From Sipunculus nudus (Eukaryota; Annelida; Sipuncula; Golfingiida; Sipunculidae), in the NCBI GenBank assembly GCA_026874595.1, contig CM049307.1, positions 20,689,079 to 20,753,078 on the forward strand: a stretch of DNA of 64,000 bases. Direction: 5' to 3'. The position numbers and the translations under genes were made by a program. Position 1 is the stretch's first letter, and the number at the start of each line of letters is the position of its first letter. The notes beneath the pieces were generated by a model. That model saw nothing but the letters and a program-made list of their open reading frames with translations. It ran no database searches and was not told the DNA's origin. Positions 14,060 to 28,659 of this stretch are shown here, piece after piece.

Positions 14060-15640
14060 TCTCGGGTCACCACGCGGTGTAAACCAATGTGCACGCTCTT
14101 ATTCACGGTAAAGGTCCTGAAAGGGTCTTGAAAGTTATCTACTGAAGACCCATTGAAGACCGCACTTCTAGACTCAAGCCAAGACTAAGCAGGAGCCGAG
14201 GTAAGGGTGAGGGGGGGGGGGTGCCCCCCCCCCCTAAAATCTGTTAAAAAATGCTCTAGATTCAATTTAGCAGCAATATATTAGGATAACGAGGAAGTGC
14301 ATCAAACTCACTCTATAGTATCAAGATGGACAAACCAATATGCTCATATATAGGTCAACATGCCCCCGCTCTCGTCTTAAATCTTGTCGATGAACTTTAG
14401 AGGGGATCTCATTGTCGTATATCTTTTGTGAATAAGCTTAAAAGTTGGCATTTTCAATTCCCTGAATCTGATTTAGAAGTAATATATACCTGAGGGTACA
14501 TCGGACAATCAAGGGCTGTACCCTGTGTTATTTTTCATTCATTATACAACAAAATATCAATGGAAGACCAGCCTTTGAACAGTCATTTTCGTTGCTCCTT
14601 CATTATTGCAGTCTGTGTACATGTTCCGGTATGTGTCGGTACCTGGGGAAGTATAGAAGGATGTGCCACATCAAAGAAGAGTACACTCTGTGATCAAGTG
14701 ACTTGTAACTGACAGTGTGCCTAACAATTTCAACATCACTTTTCATTCAATACAGCAAGAAGAGAGAAGATAATTAAGACTTATCGATGTACTTAATATG
14801 TATTCAGTATTTTTATATTTTGGGCTTTCTGATCTAAAACCAATTATCAGGCTTACAAAATTTGTAATTTTGTGTTTTTGTACCACAACTTTGTTCCATC
14901 AACGAACGCTGGGTTTTTTGCCTATAATTTGTCAAAAATTTCATTGAACATCCCCTGGTCTTTATAAAAAAAATCTTACTTTCAGGGGGATGATTACATT
15001 TATCATCCCTCATAGGTAAAATGGGGGGGGGGGACGGGGGGTATATCCCTCCCCCTGTATTGATAGCACTGGGTAAGAATGATATGTTATTATTCACCCT
15101 ACTGGATTTCAGGTTTGATATTGGGTTAAGAATAATGCTGACGTCATAACCTGCCATTGAGACATCTGAAGGAATCTCTTAGGTCCTATCGAGATCACAC
15201 CATCCTGCCTGTGAGGCACTGACGACCGTCAAACGACTTTTATATCAAACAGCTGTAAGTCCTACCCATTTCTGGCCATTTATTACGTTCATTTTAAACT
15301 ATTTCATAAAGTTCCTTAATTGAACCTCTTGTGTCCATTTTAACAAATTTAATTTTGAATTGGGTCTATCAATCGTTAAATTTCCGGGGAAGTCACTGCT
15401 TGCAGGAATAAAAGAATACAAGGCAACAGCCCTGTTTCCGTCTAAACATATGAAACGAAAAGTGAACTGCTGCGTATTATGTTCATCCTGTGAATTCTAG
15501 TATCTGCATTCAGGGACTTTTATCAGTGGAAAGCTACTGTACTTTCAAGTCATAGTTCCAATCAGTTACATAGGCCTACTTATATACTTGCAGACATACA
15601 TACATACATACATACATAAATACATATATATGCAGCTTAC
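14060..15640. other. Non-coding interval with G/C foldback and transposon end
   Basis: It contains a G-run/C-run inverted pair at 14211-14234, able to fold on itself, and a solitary hAT-like end at 14980-15071. A (CATA)n tract is at about 15594-15620. I see no supportable gene. Confidence 0.5.
14980..15071 (-). mobile_element. Truncated hAT-like element end, relative of 36637-37101
   Basis: Read on the minus strand from 15071, CAGTGCTATCAATACAGGGG leads into a C/G-rich block and then ATAAATGTAATCATCCCCC. The element at 36637 has the same order: CAGGGACGTCAATATAGGGG, then AATGTAATCATCCCTCC. I could not find the opposite terminus, so this copy looks truncated. Confidence 0.6.
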
Positions 15641-16371
15641 AATTCTCTCGACCTCCACTCGATTCATAAAATATGTTCTGTGCCTCCCCTAGATAGCTAT
15701 GTGTCATAAAAGTCACATTACATGCAAGCTTGTCCCGCTTTTCCCCAACTTCGCCCATTCAGTTCCGGAAAATTTCTCCGCCCAAACGCTTGCATAATGC
15801 CTTAATTACTTCTCTCTAACATAAGGGATCTGTGTATATGTTACACATGCAGGGTATTTTGTTATTCTCCCAAACAACTAGTTCTCACAGTCTGAGTAAA
15901 AAAACAGGGGTATTTACTTAAATTTAAGAATCGAAGACTGGTAAATTCAATACTACAACAATATCCAGCTCTAACGCAGATACATATTCACGGCTCGTTA
16001 TTTTAAGTTTCTTTCTTTCTACCTCCGGTCAGATATTTATGAAATATTTTCTTCACGCAAGATTTACCCCGTGTATGAAAGGCGCAAACTGAATTAAGAA
16101 GTAAGATCAGTGTATATTCTTACAATTATTTTTTTTAATAACCCAGCATCAAAACATAAATACCATCAATGCAATTACATTTCCATATTTCAAAACAGAG
16201 TTACACTCTTTTTCACTCAGAGTTCTTGCATTCTGAATGAACAAGGTACTCATGAAGCAACGAACAAAATAGTGACTTCATACACCGGAATCACAACTAT
16301 TGCACTTGACTGGTGCTGTTGAGAGATTTAAAGTGAAATAATCGAACGTTAAAAGGTAAATGGTGGATGGA
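15640..16371. repeat. Duplicated downstream flank, pseudogene copy
   Basis: The DNA 3' of the pseudogene matches 21378-22092 3' of actin-2, landmark by landmark: CTCGACCTCCACTCGAT, GTGCCTCCCCTAGATAGC, ATTTACCCCGTGTATGAA and the bases just after the stop codon. The comparable actin-1 flank does not match beyond a few bases, so this block belongs to a separate duplication tract. Confidence 0.8.
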
Positions 16372-17184
16372 TTAGAAGCATTTCCTGTGGACGATGGGTG
16401 GTCCGGACTCGTCGTACTCCGTTTTGGAGATCACATCTGTTGGAAGCTTGACAGGGAGATGGAACCACCGATCCATACGCATTCACGCTTGGTGAAATAG
16501 TTTGGGACGATGCCGTGTTCGATTGGGTACTTGAGGGTCAGGATACCTCTCTTGCTCTGGGCCTCATCACCGACGTAGCTGTCCTTTTGGCCAATACCAA
16601 CCATCACGCCCTGAAGTTAAAATATCATTCACATTAGAATACTCTCAGGCTTATACATTTAAGTAAAAGTCCATTAACAAGAAATACAGTTAAGCCAAAG
16701 CAAAATAGATGGAACTTTTCAAGTAAACTGAAAGCAGTGTGAGACGTATATTTATGTGTTATCCAATCAGATTGTTGAAAACCCCCAAATGCTGGTAAGT
16801 GGTGTCTGCTGATTAATACATTTGTTTTACTCACCTTGCTACAGTTTTCTGCTCAAGGTGTGTTGACTGAGGATTGTAAGTAAAGTGAAACGCTCCTTAA
16901 TTAGTGAATAGGCTATTTCTAATTTACCTATGCAACTAGAACTACAATAGACAGGCTTAACTCTTACCATGTATCCAATGTCTTCATCTTACTACCTTAT
17001 ATGAGCATACATTGAATAAACATATATATATATATATATATAGTCAATGAATTGAACATATATATCTTACCTGATATCTTGGGCGTCTGAGGATGGCTCT
17101 TGGCGCATCGTTGTCGGCGAACCAAGCCTTACGCATGCTGGAACCTTTGTCCACAATAAAAGATTTGATTTCATCGTCACACAT
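16372..17184 (-). pseudogene. Actin pseudogene, internally deleted
   Basis: This is a decayed actin copy in the same orientation as actin-1 and actin-2. Exon 1 (17071-17184) keeps the Met-Cys-Asp start and the GT donor but lacks 12 nt near its end. It also has changes at normally invariant sites: the P1 Asp-Asn-Gly-Ser-Gly becomes Asp-Lys-Gly-Ser-Ser, and Gly21 becomes Trp. Exon 2 (16372-16610) holds only the first ~37 codons joined to the last ~40. About 770 bp in between is missing, and the C-terminal part carries further small indels. Its intron matches that of actin-1, with an added (TA)n at 17022-17042. Its downstream flank matches actin-2, and its 5' exon 2 bases also look more like actin-2. 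Without the ATP-binding core it cannot encode a functional actin. Confidence 0.95.
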
Positions 17185-17749
17185 GGCGGAGAGTTGACAG
17201 ACTGTGAATTTCAGTAATTATTGGTCACAGTTTGGTTTAGTTCAACAATTTACTGAATACCTACTTTTAAGATTTGCGATTCTAAGTGTGGTTTTATTTC
17301 TATGATACAGGTTATAATTAATTCTTTATGCCGATGGCTTGATCTAAAGTGGAATGTAATCACATGATGCATTGCGACAAATCATTCCTCTAAGAATACA
17401 GACAAACAATGACCTTTGACCTTTGACATGGCATTGAGAACTATATATTTAGAGCCACCGCTCATGCAAACCCGTCAGAGTGTGTATCATGACTATATAA
17501 ATAATGAAGCAAACACGGGCTTAAATGGTAAACATTTATAATATAAGCAATGGCACATTGAACGAGAGAGAAAAAAATGGAAACGGTGAGAATATACGTT
17601 CCATTTATTTAGTTTGTTGATAATTCATGTAAGTAAGTAAATACCTTTAGGACCTACATTACAATTTTCCTCGTTGTATCCATGTGTTTTCACGTCATTC
17701 TCTTTCGCACGCATTATCTCGAAAATTTTCGATCAACAGACCTTTTCTA

Positions 17750-19172
17750 CGAGCATGCGCACTGGGCGTAGCGGTAATCTACTGTGTTCGGTCCGGTGAG
17801 CAACATTATCAGTTTCTTAAGTAAAACATGCATAGTATATGCCTGAGGCTCTGGCAGGTACCTCACCTGTACTGTTAAGATCATTACAAACAGACCCGAA
17901 CATATAGTGTAGGTACACTGCAAGCTAGTGCGGTGTATTCAACTGAAAGTTCCACTTCAGATTTATGCTTTTGAGAGAATGAGACGACGCCAATCGAATT
18001 TCACAAATACAGAATCCTTGACCGTTCAGCATCACCAAGCATCATCTCAAGAACAAGCTGGAGCGACTGTCATGACATTCTGACTGAATATTGGCACTAA
18101 TGAAAGACCGTCAAATATTTGACCCTTCATAAATCCAGTATGGCCACCAGGCATTCTCCCTGCATTAATATCTGGCCATGAGAGCGAGTTCCTAAGGGAG
18201 ATACAAGATTTGTGGCATATTGCCTATCTGACTTAAGAGTGAAAGTGTACATTGTGTTTTCAGACAAAACAGACCCTTTCACTCCCATGTTAATGAATAA
18301 TTGCCTCCGCCAGGAAGGTATACGCTCATCTCCGTTCGTGTGTGTACAGGTGCGTATTTTAACGTAACTCACGCATTCATGAACGGAATCTCATGTACTG
18401 CTCAGGGCATTTCGGGAAAGGTCAGTGAAGAATCAATAAGACTTTACTGGGGATCTGGCGTATGATCCGGATTCAGGAAAGCAATCAAGGAATATTCACA
18501 AAAGTACAGTTAAGAATGCACGAATGAACTGGGGAATATGGGACGCATAAATGGATACATACACGGCTTCGAGCACATTCTACAAAAGGGACACGGCGGA
18601 GGCTTACATTCCTCAAAATGCATGCAATTTTTTTTTATTTAGTACATGATTCAAACCAGTTTAAATTCAAACTGTCAGGCAAACTGTCGGGGTTTGGGCA
18701 ATCTGCTTTGCGTTTCAGCAAAGATTTTGGGTGGACATTTTTAATAGCGTAGTATTATATACATCAAGCTGAATAAAGAATATATAAATGTTAAATATAC
18801 AGGTATCAAAATAACCAAAGAGAAGCAATTCTTGTGGACTATATTTTCAGTATTTTTAATAAAGCCTCTCCGTCCTGGAGACTCTGGGAATCGGAAAGAA
18901 TTTAGCTATGCAGGTCAGACCATGCATTTTAAGGTTACATTGTTCCTATCCAATTGGGGAAAATACCAATTTCAGCCACATGCACCCAGAAACTCTTTGT
19001 AAATTATCACCATAGAAACAACCCTCCCATCGCTCGATCCTGTGAACTTGAGCAACAACAAACAGGGGCCATGAGTACAGTATCTAACCGATTTTTAACA
19101 GATATATTAGTTTATTTCAAAATATATATCTGAGATGGATTGTGCAATAAACGTTGTAAGCTAATAAAATTG
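17750..19172. other. ~1.4-kb insertion in the pseudogene's 5'UTR intron
   Basis: By comparison with the actin-1 copy, homology breaks after TTTCTA at 17744-17749 and resumes at ACTCTCAA (19173-19180). The equivalent actin-1 sequence is continuous near 12003-12020. I see no clear terminal inverted repeats, target duplication or recognisable protein in the insert. It could be a mobile element or rearranged local DNA. Confidence 0.6.
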
Positions 19173-19585
19173 ACTCTCAAGGATGCAAAACTTAGCATGC
19201 GGGCGATTAAACCCTAGCTCTGCAGAGGTGTTTGCAGCAGCGGTCCAAGTAATGACGCCAGAACCTGAGCCTATAACACATCATATGTTAAAAAGTAAAT
19301 CCAGGCAACATTATTGTATATATTATAGTATACATATGAGAATAAAATTTCTATTGATAAATCGTTTACGTTTAGATTGACTTGTTCACTTATTGTGGAA
19401 TTATATGAATTATATATAAAGTATAAGACCAGGACAAACTACGGGTGTTTGAATAAATAATATCATATCATGTCAGTATCACATGATTAATGCGAGGGAG
19501 CGTAAATTAACTGTAGAGTACATTTGTTAACAACAACAAGACAAACATTTATTATAGGTGGTCAGATAAAATAATTACCACTTAC

Positions 19586-19942
19586 CTGGAAACCTGATGA
19601 GGCTAGTCAAGTTGCTGCTACAAGTGAGAAACTACCGGGAGAGGTTGTTATTGTATGTTATCAAATCACAACATTGGTATGGACCTTCCAAAAATTAGGG
19701 GCCACAGGCTCATTAGCTAATAAATTTGCTCCGATCGAAAGAAATGGGTATATCAGAGAATATATATTATAACAAATAGTAATAATAAAGGATCCTATGT
19801 ATTGAAAATATGGCATCCCGTATATTTTTCTGAATGAATTATCGATATAATATAACTATAGTCTTAAATTAGCGAAGTGGTTTACCTCTCATGGAGATTA
19901 GGCTCGGCCGTGAACAACACCTGTATTCTTGCCTTTGTATGG
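19586..19942 (-). promoter_or_regulatory. Degenerate actin promoter copy upstream of the pseudogene
   Basis: This segment aligns by eye with the actin-1 promoter. The splice donor (CCAG|GTAAGTGG, exon end 19586) and the E-box are kept. The CArG position now reads CCATACAAAGG (19932-19942), with a C inside the A/T core. The TGAGTCA site is lost and reads GTGATTTGA. Loss of both elements fits relaxed selection on a dead gene. Confidence 0.65.
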
Positions 19943-21377
19943 TAACATAAGAGTTAGCTGAGGAATCCTTGTGCATGATTACTGAACTGCTAACATATTT
20001 AAGCATCGTCTGCTTATAAAAAACTGCTACATTTTTAAAACCTACACCCACATACATTTATACATGAGTGAGTAAAATGTACATAGGCTTGCTCTCACGC
20101 CGGCGGTGACACCATTCATATACACGTATAGACGAAAATTTACAACATGGTTCATGTCTTTCATTATAAACTAATGGTACACATGTAATTCTTTATTTAC
20201 CATCTTTTACTCATATATGTTATACTTGGCACTTTTCTTCCCATGGCGGACCTGGGAATGGGGGGGGGGGGGGGTGGAAGGAAGTCATGGAGGAAAATAT
20301 ATCTTACAAAACCGTCTATTTTACACACTTAGGCAACTGATGGAGGTTAACACGTTCGTTTACAAATGGAGACAGGGTAAATTTAACTTTAATGAAATAA
20401 TACTTTACTTTTTGCGAAGTTCCCCCAAAAATCTTTAAACAGACACATTTCCTTTTGAAAAAAATATATCATTACCTTCTCGTATATTAATCTAATAGTA
20501 GCCGACCTATGACACAACCTCCAACAGAGGTTACTGGTACGCTACGGTAACACCAGTGCTAAAGTATGTATTTGGTATAAAATCTTGCCCAAAGCAAAAA
20601 GTGGAGTTTCCATAAAAAGGGTTTTGTTTTGGGACATAGAAATAGTGATTTATATAAACATACAGACGATTCCGAAGTAACTGATGTAACTGATGTAACT
20701 TTGTTATGCGTAGAATTAAATAAATATTTTATTGAAATTTACCATTTTAATCAATCTGAACCATGTTGACATGAATCTGGCCATGATGACTCTCAAACAG
20801 AGAAATTCTGTACCCATTATCCACGGGCGCTTGAATACCTATTGCTACGCCCCCCCCCCCCCCCCCCCCGAGCACTAAACCAGTAAATAATGCCTGTCAG
20901 TAACTTGTTTATTTGAAAAAAAAACAAGTCCGGCATCTTCCCTTACAACTTCATCCATTAATTGGTAGACGCGCAAAGAATTTTTTGTTATCTTGTGATA
21001 ACCTGTAAACAAGTAATATATAGACTGGTGCCCAACACAATTGTGCAAGCCTTCTCAAAAGGCTGCATATCATTCTGTGCGGTTCTACAATATGTATTCT
21101 TTGTGAAAAAAAAACTGTGAGAAATTGGACTATTTCCTTTGACGAGTCAGTAGAAAAAGCAACACGGTGGATTTCCGGCAAAGGATATTATATATAACAG
21201 GAAGATAGGTAATGGAACGATCCTAAATTAATGAAAAAAATAAAATTTGTTTTAAATTTACTGATTCTTGAGCATGTGTGTTGAGAATTATTTTCTAATA
21301 TAAAAGCATTGTACTATACGTTTAAACTGAATGGCAAAAAAAGGGAGGATATACCCTCTGTAATGATCCCCGCTTAT

Positions 21378-22092
21378 AATTCTCTAGACCTCCACTCGGT
21401 TAATAAAATATGTTCTGTGCCTCCCCTAAATAGCTATGTGTCATAAAAGTCACATTTCATGCAAACTTGTCACGCTTTTCCCCAACTTCGCCCATTCAGT
21501 TCTGGACCCTCTCTCCGCCAAAACGCTGATTAGTCCCCAACTTCTCTCTAACATAAGAGATCTGTGTATATTTTACACATGCAGGGCATTTTGTTTTTCT
21601 CCTAAACAACTAGGTCTCACGGTCTGAGTAAAAGACCAGGGTTATTTACTTAAATTAAAGAATAGTAAACTGTTAAGATCAATACTAAGACAATATCGAG
21701 CTCTAGCGAAGAAATATATTCGTTGCTACTTTCTTTCTTTCTTTCTGCCTCCGGTTACACTTTCACGAATTATTTTCTTCGTGCAAGATTTACCCCGTGT
21801 ATGAATGGCGCATATTTAATAAAGAAGTAAGATCAATTTCTATTCTGACAAACCTTTTATTTTAATAACGCAGCATCCAAACATAAATACGCACAATGAA
21901 ATTACATTTCTATATTTCAAAACACTCATACACTCATTCGTACTCAGAGTTCTTTGAATTCTGAATAAACAAGGAACTCATTAAATAATGAACAAAATTG
22001 TGACGTCACACACCGGAATCACAAATATTGCACTTAGCTCGTACTGAGAGATGTAAAATGAATTAATAGAACATTGAAAGGTAAATGGTTGA
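21378..22092. repeat. Duplicated downstream flank, actin-2 copy
   Basis: This is the partner of 15640-16371. It contains a poly(A) signal for actin-2 (AATAAA on the minus strand, 21856-21861) about 235 nt past the stop, and a CRE-type TGACGTCA at 22001-22008. Confidence 0.8.
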
Positions 22093-23682
<1,590 letters not shown>

Positions 23683-25286
23683 TTAACATGACTTATAAGA
23701 TCACTTTGGCGGAAATCAAAGATTTTACATTCACTAACGATCTATATGATATCTGCAATATATTTTGAGGTCTGATTCTAATGTTATTATATGTCCGCCT
23801 ATTGGCAAGTATAGTTGCCCCTCTTTGCTTCTATTAACACATATCCTCGCTATTGTGCTTTATCTGTGTTTATAACAGAGATTCGTTTTATTTATTTAGC
23901 AACTCTGTTTATACATTATACTAGGTAACTCTACTTTATATTTGCACCTCAATATTAGCTGCGCTAACGTAAAGTTTTCGCTTAATATCGTCTGATTGTA
24001 TGATAACATTTATTTATTTATAACATTATTTATTGGACATTGAATTTAATTGCGATTTTATTCTGATAGCGGCTACCCGGAAGATGTGATATTGTGTGCA
24101 ACGTCTGTCTGTAAAGCGAAGTTGATCAAACCGTTGAAAATTGAAGATAACGGAATTGTAACAACAGCAACAACAAAAAACAGTCATAACAATTAAGACA
24201 ACATCCACAAAGTGAGAATAGGTAATCGATGTGAATGTGTGCAAGTGTATAATAAGCATGCCTTTAACATAATACAAAATGCGAGGACATGACTATTCTG
24301 TGAAAGGGTTTAAGGAATATGTCAGACCAACTTCCCGCAAACTGCAACAATTAGATTCAGATGAAATCATATTTAAACATGTTAATGAGACGTAATTTCT
24401 TCAGAATGTATTTTCAGTGTTATTAGCACTCACTGCCCTGCCGACTAAAGACCAGAACGGTGATTAGAGACCATGCAGTCGGTATGAATGTACCATTGTT
24501 GACTGAGACGAGCTAATAAGAATAAATCAATACGAAATACAGCCCCACCTTAAACCCACACTCTTTTCCTTTTCAATTAACCTGTCTTCCAATGCAGCTT
24601 TATCTGGTGGTACCGTAGCACAGCGAGCTGCGCCCACATGTATAATTATGCAGTGTTGTTATGATGAACTGATAGATTAAATATTACATACATATTTAGT
24701 TGGGTTGTACAAAACGTTGTGCGATGTAATAGACCCAGCGTTTGAAGATATTGGACACTTTTGTGCGCGAAATACAGCACCCACCAAGTTATGTGCTTTC
24801 AGTACGAGATGATGCCGTAAGATTTTGTGACTGAGACACGCCCTGCCGTCGTCACGTGAAATTATATATATAGGTATAAATATTGCATTGGTATGAAAGC
24901 TAAAAGTAACACGCCCTTCCTATTTCAGTTAGGTATTTCAGGTAACATTCATGTACAAGCATGGATGTATATAATTACATAAGGAAAATTCCCCCGTGTG
25001 ATGAATGGATGACATTTAAATATGGAAAAATGTAATCTCAACGCCCTTTGTTTCTATATATGTTTCACTTTTAAGCAGTTAAAGGCTTTTTTAACAATTA
25101 TTTATTCAATCATCCATTCTGTTTATAATTGAAATTAACTCAACAAAAAATGTTATTCAGATGAGACAGATATAACATTGGATATTCAGATGATTCAAAC
25201 AGTTATAGCCCTACATCAGTTAGTTATATATTATTTGAATATATAAATTAAGAAAGGTAGATTGATGACAGTTAAGCCTTCCATGG

Positions 25287-25296
25287 CTATATATAG
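25287..25296. promoter_or_regulatory. MEF2-type site in actin-2 5'UTR intron
   Basis: CTATATATAG fits the MEF2 consensus CTA(A/T)4TAG exactly and is palindromic. It lies within the predicted 5'UTR intron 23674-26764. MEF2 factors drive muscle genes in animals, so an intronic muscle enhancer is possible. It also resembles a TATA box. Confidence 0.3.
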
Positions 25297-26764
25297 TGGG
25301 GTATGATGGCTCAGACCGGCAGCGCTGGCTGACCTGTTTTGTTAACGATGTTTGATCTCATCAGCAAACTTCTAGGAACGATCAGGTTTCTCAGTGCATC
25401 GGAGAAAAAAGGGTTAATCACAAATTAGCACACAAAGGCAGAGGGAACCTTAAACAGCTTTATAATGTCTCGTTACTACAGTTGTTTATACAACCAACAA
25501 ACAATTTTAAGCTTCTTGGTGTTATTATAATTGCACATATTCATAAATATGCCAATTCAGCTACCTTTTGAAAAAGAATTAATGTGATTTCTGGCTTCAT
25601 CTGTGTATATATTATTGATCTCAGGGTAATTATGGTTGTGAAAAGTTATTATAAGGCTTTTATGAAGGATGTGTGAACTTTTTATCTACAACATGTTTGT
25701 AAAAACAGCAATGTTGACATACGGGAAAAAAACATGTACCCTAAAGATGCTAGATTGTATATATGCGGAGGTAGAAAGTTCACTTGTTGCCAAACGCCAT
25801 TTGCAAAGCTCTGGCTTATCTGACCTGCTGCCAGATGCCCTTGTTAAATTTGTTTTGATTATTTTTTTTGGGCCCCAGCATATTATAAACACTTTTATAT
25901 AAACAAAACAAACAACCTGTGTGCAGTGATATATACGTTTTCTGGCCTATTTTATGAAAGCTCCAAGGGATTACCTTTAGATTATCACGGTCAGATAGGT
26001 GATTGGATCCCTTTAATTTATCAATATACCCTCTGGTAACCCAATCAAGCATTAAGCAAGTTTACACGTAAGGGCCTCGGTGTTACGCATTAAATACACC
26101 TTAATATTCTTCCGTAAAACCTACATAATATTCACATCAGTGAAAAAAAAAATTCCCGCCATCAATGACAAGCTAAAACATACAACACTGTCTTATATAT
26201 AATTTTTTTTTTGTCATATTTCTTTAGATAAGTTAGATTTTTTATTAAAAACACTTTTAATACAACATTCTTCATTAAGAAAACATGTTCAGAAGGGCTA
26301 TCTTTTCCACACAGATCTGGATTTTATATTTAACGAAGGCACACAAATAGGCCTTAATAAATACAGAGGGGGCCCACCGATTTATTTCAGGGTATAAAAC
26401 AGAGGGACAACAATCATTTTATCTATTCATCAACTTATTTTAATTAGTTGTCTATATCAGTTCCATGCAATATGAATTAATTGTGCAGCAATATCAAGAT
26501 GAAGTAATTTGAACCAGCTATATGCACATTTATGCACGTTGCATAATAACCGTTCAATGTATAATATAAAATATAATCTCTAACAAGACAAACAACTAAT
26601 ATTTTCCATTTTATCAAATTTTATTATTCCTTAAATGTTTGCTATTCATTGTATGTATATGGATAAACTCATGAGTCGGGCACAGTACGACATAAATCAG
26701 TCTGTCAGTAAAAGCGTGCGCGATATATCGGATATATTATTGGTCAAACAGTATAGTAACTTAC

Positions 26765-26810
26765 CTCAGAACGTGGTGCGACTATAGTCCGGTGGGTAAT
26801 ACCATGCAGT
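26765..26810 (-). other. Actin-2 non-coding first exon (5'UTR), predicted
   Basis: The minus strand has a strong donor, TGAG|GTAAGT, with the exon ending at 26765. An acceptor (TTTACAG) lies 30 nt before the ATG at 23643. The 5'UTR intron is then 23674-26764, about 3.1 kb and the longest of the four genes. The start is approximate, set from TATATAA at 26836-26842. Confidence 0.55.
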
Positions 26811-26835
26811 GAGGGACTACACGGAAACTATGCTG

Positions 26836-27145
26836 TTATATACAATTAAAATTCCCTGACTCATTAGTTTCTCTTCCAGGTATCACGACGCAGCCATGGA
26901 CTCTTCCAAAATTCAGGGGATTCAGGTTTACTAACTTACATATAGCATGCAATCAAAATTAACATATTTATTACATTCATTTATTCATACGAAAAAGGGA
27001 CCCGTATTTTCAAACTATAATAACCTATAAGTTTTCAATTGAAATATGAATATAATTTGCCCTACAATTTTTAATAAGCGAAGTGGTTCACCCCTACCGG
27101 AGAATACGCTTGGCCAAGAGCACCTGTTTTCTTGCCTATATATGG
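26836..27145 (-). promoter_or_regulatory. Actin-2 promoter: CArG-like box, E-box, TGAGTCA, TATA
   Basis: The minus strand carries CCATATATAGG (27135-27145) within TTACCATATATAGGCAAG, followed by the E-box CAGGTG. TGAGTCA is at 26857-26863 and TATATAA at 26836-26842, 14 bp apart. The order and spacing match actin-1 closely (271 bp versus 286 bp between the CArG-like box and TGAGTCA), although much of the DNA between has diverged. Confidence 0.6.
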
Positions 27146-28149
27146 TAACATAGAGGCGCCCCAGTGGTCTTTGTGTTTACTCGACCATGGACATGCCGTA
27201 AGCGCATGAAATCATCTTTTTATACAGTGACCTATAAACTTGTTACTCTCTGATACCTCAATACATACAAATCACCGGTGCGAGTGCGAACTATTTACAT
27301 ACACTTACATCTGAATGGACTCTTTCCATATATGAACATGCATATATATACACACATTATGGGATGACAGCGCAGCCTTTAAAAGTTGATAATTAGGTAT
27401 GTTAATATACTACGAATATGGTAATTGGAGTGACACAGGGACATTGTTCATGTTACATACTATAATGGGTTTATGGAAGAATGGTACGTACATTTATTTA
27501 ATATCGCTTCTATATACTGATGATGAGAAACGTATTACTTGCAAGGGCGGATTCATGAGGCAGGATTTAGTGGATGTACCCCCAACCACTTAATGAAGAA
27601 AGAGTATGTTTGCACCGTTTCCCCAATATATATAATTTGGCCTACCCCAGTCCTCCGGGTATTAGTTCCTCGTTTTAAATGGCACAGCCTTTATGGTTTA
27701 GGAAAAAATGAAACACAGATATGGTCTCTTTCACTCGGGGAATTGGGATCTTATTGATACTTATCAAATGTTCATATTTCTGTTAAGTACGTAATAATGG
27801 CAGAACATTAAAAGCAATCCAACAACAGAACTAAAAAACGTCAAGAGGACTGTATCCCCCGCCAAACGGCAATGTGAGATTTGTGTGCACACACCATCTC
27901 ACAAACACACACACACACACATGTCCCTCACAGTCTAAAAACTGACCGAAAACACTTTATGCAGGCTTAACCAGAGAACTTCATCTTCTGCCAATACGGA
28001 AAGTGACTTATAGGATGCACCTATACTATTATAATTAGATGTAGTTCGCAGAAAACCTTTTTGAGAAATAGTGTCGCATGTGAATTGTACAAAATCTTGT
28101 ATAAAACAATTCATAACAAAAGCACCGCAGGCGTGCATAATACACGCAT

Positions 28150-28655
28150 TGTGTATCTAGTGACCTCTGACCTCATTAAATATGCGTGAATTTTGATGAG
28201 AATGTAATTCAGGTGAGAAACTCTTTTGGCAAATATGTTTATTGAGTTTCATGAAAATCCATAAGATTTTTGGTAAGTCACTATGGTGCCACCAAAGTTG
28301 GGTGACCTCTGACATTATTAAATATGCGTGGATTTCAGTTGAAATCAAAATTAGGAAAGATATTATATTGATTAATATTTCTACTGAGTTTGATCAAAAT
28401 CGATCATTTTCCTCGTAAGTTATCTCCACGACACCACAGAGTAGCCTTGTGACCTCTGACCTCATTCCATATGCGGGAGATAACTTGGGTGAGATAATCT
28501 TTTGTAAAGTAGTTATGATGAGTTTCGTGAAAATCCATCAACGCCCTGGTAAGTTATCGCAGCGACACTAAAACTTAACGGAAGGACGGGCAGATGGATG
28601 GACGGAGGGACTTTGGGTGTTCCATATACATCCCGTCATAGACGGGCTTATAAAT
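28150..28655. repeat. Tandem ~145-bp repeat with hairpin terminus
   Basis: GTGACCTCTGAC followed by a CATTnnATATGCG block recurs near 28160, 28301 and 28449, three units. The array ends in GGACGG/GGATGGACGGAGGG runs and the short hairpin CCCGTCATAGACGGG at 28632-28646. Repeats ending in tetranucleotide-like GGAC runs and a hairpin are common in bivalves and other molluscs. Confidence 0.8.
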
Positions 28656-28659
28656 TTCC

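Larger units (their letters stand above)
16600..21215. repeat. Segmental duplication, copy B (pseudogene 5' half and upstream)
   Basis: This is the counterpart of 10877-14060, longer because of the 1.4-kb insertion at 17750-19172 and an extra ~190 bp near 20990-21195. Point differences and small indels are common outside exons, so the duplication is not very recent. Confidence 0.8.
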
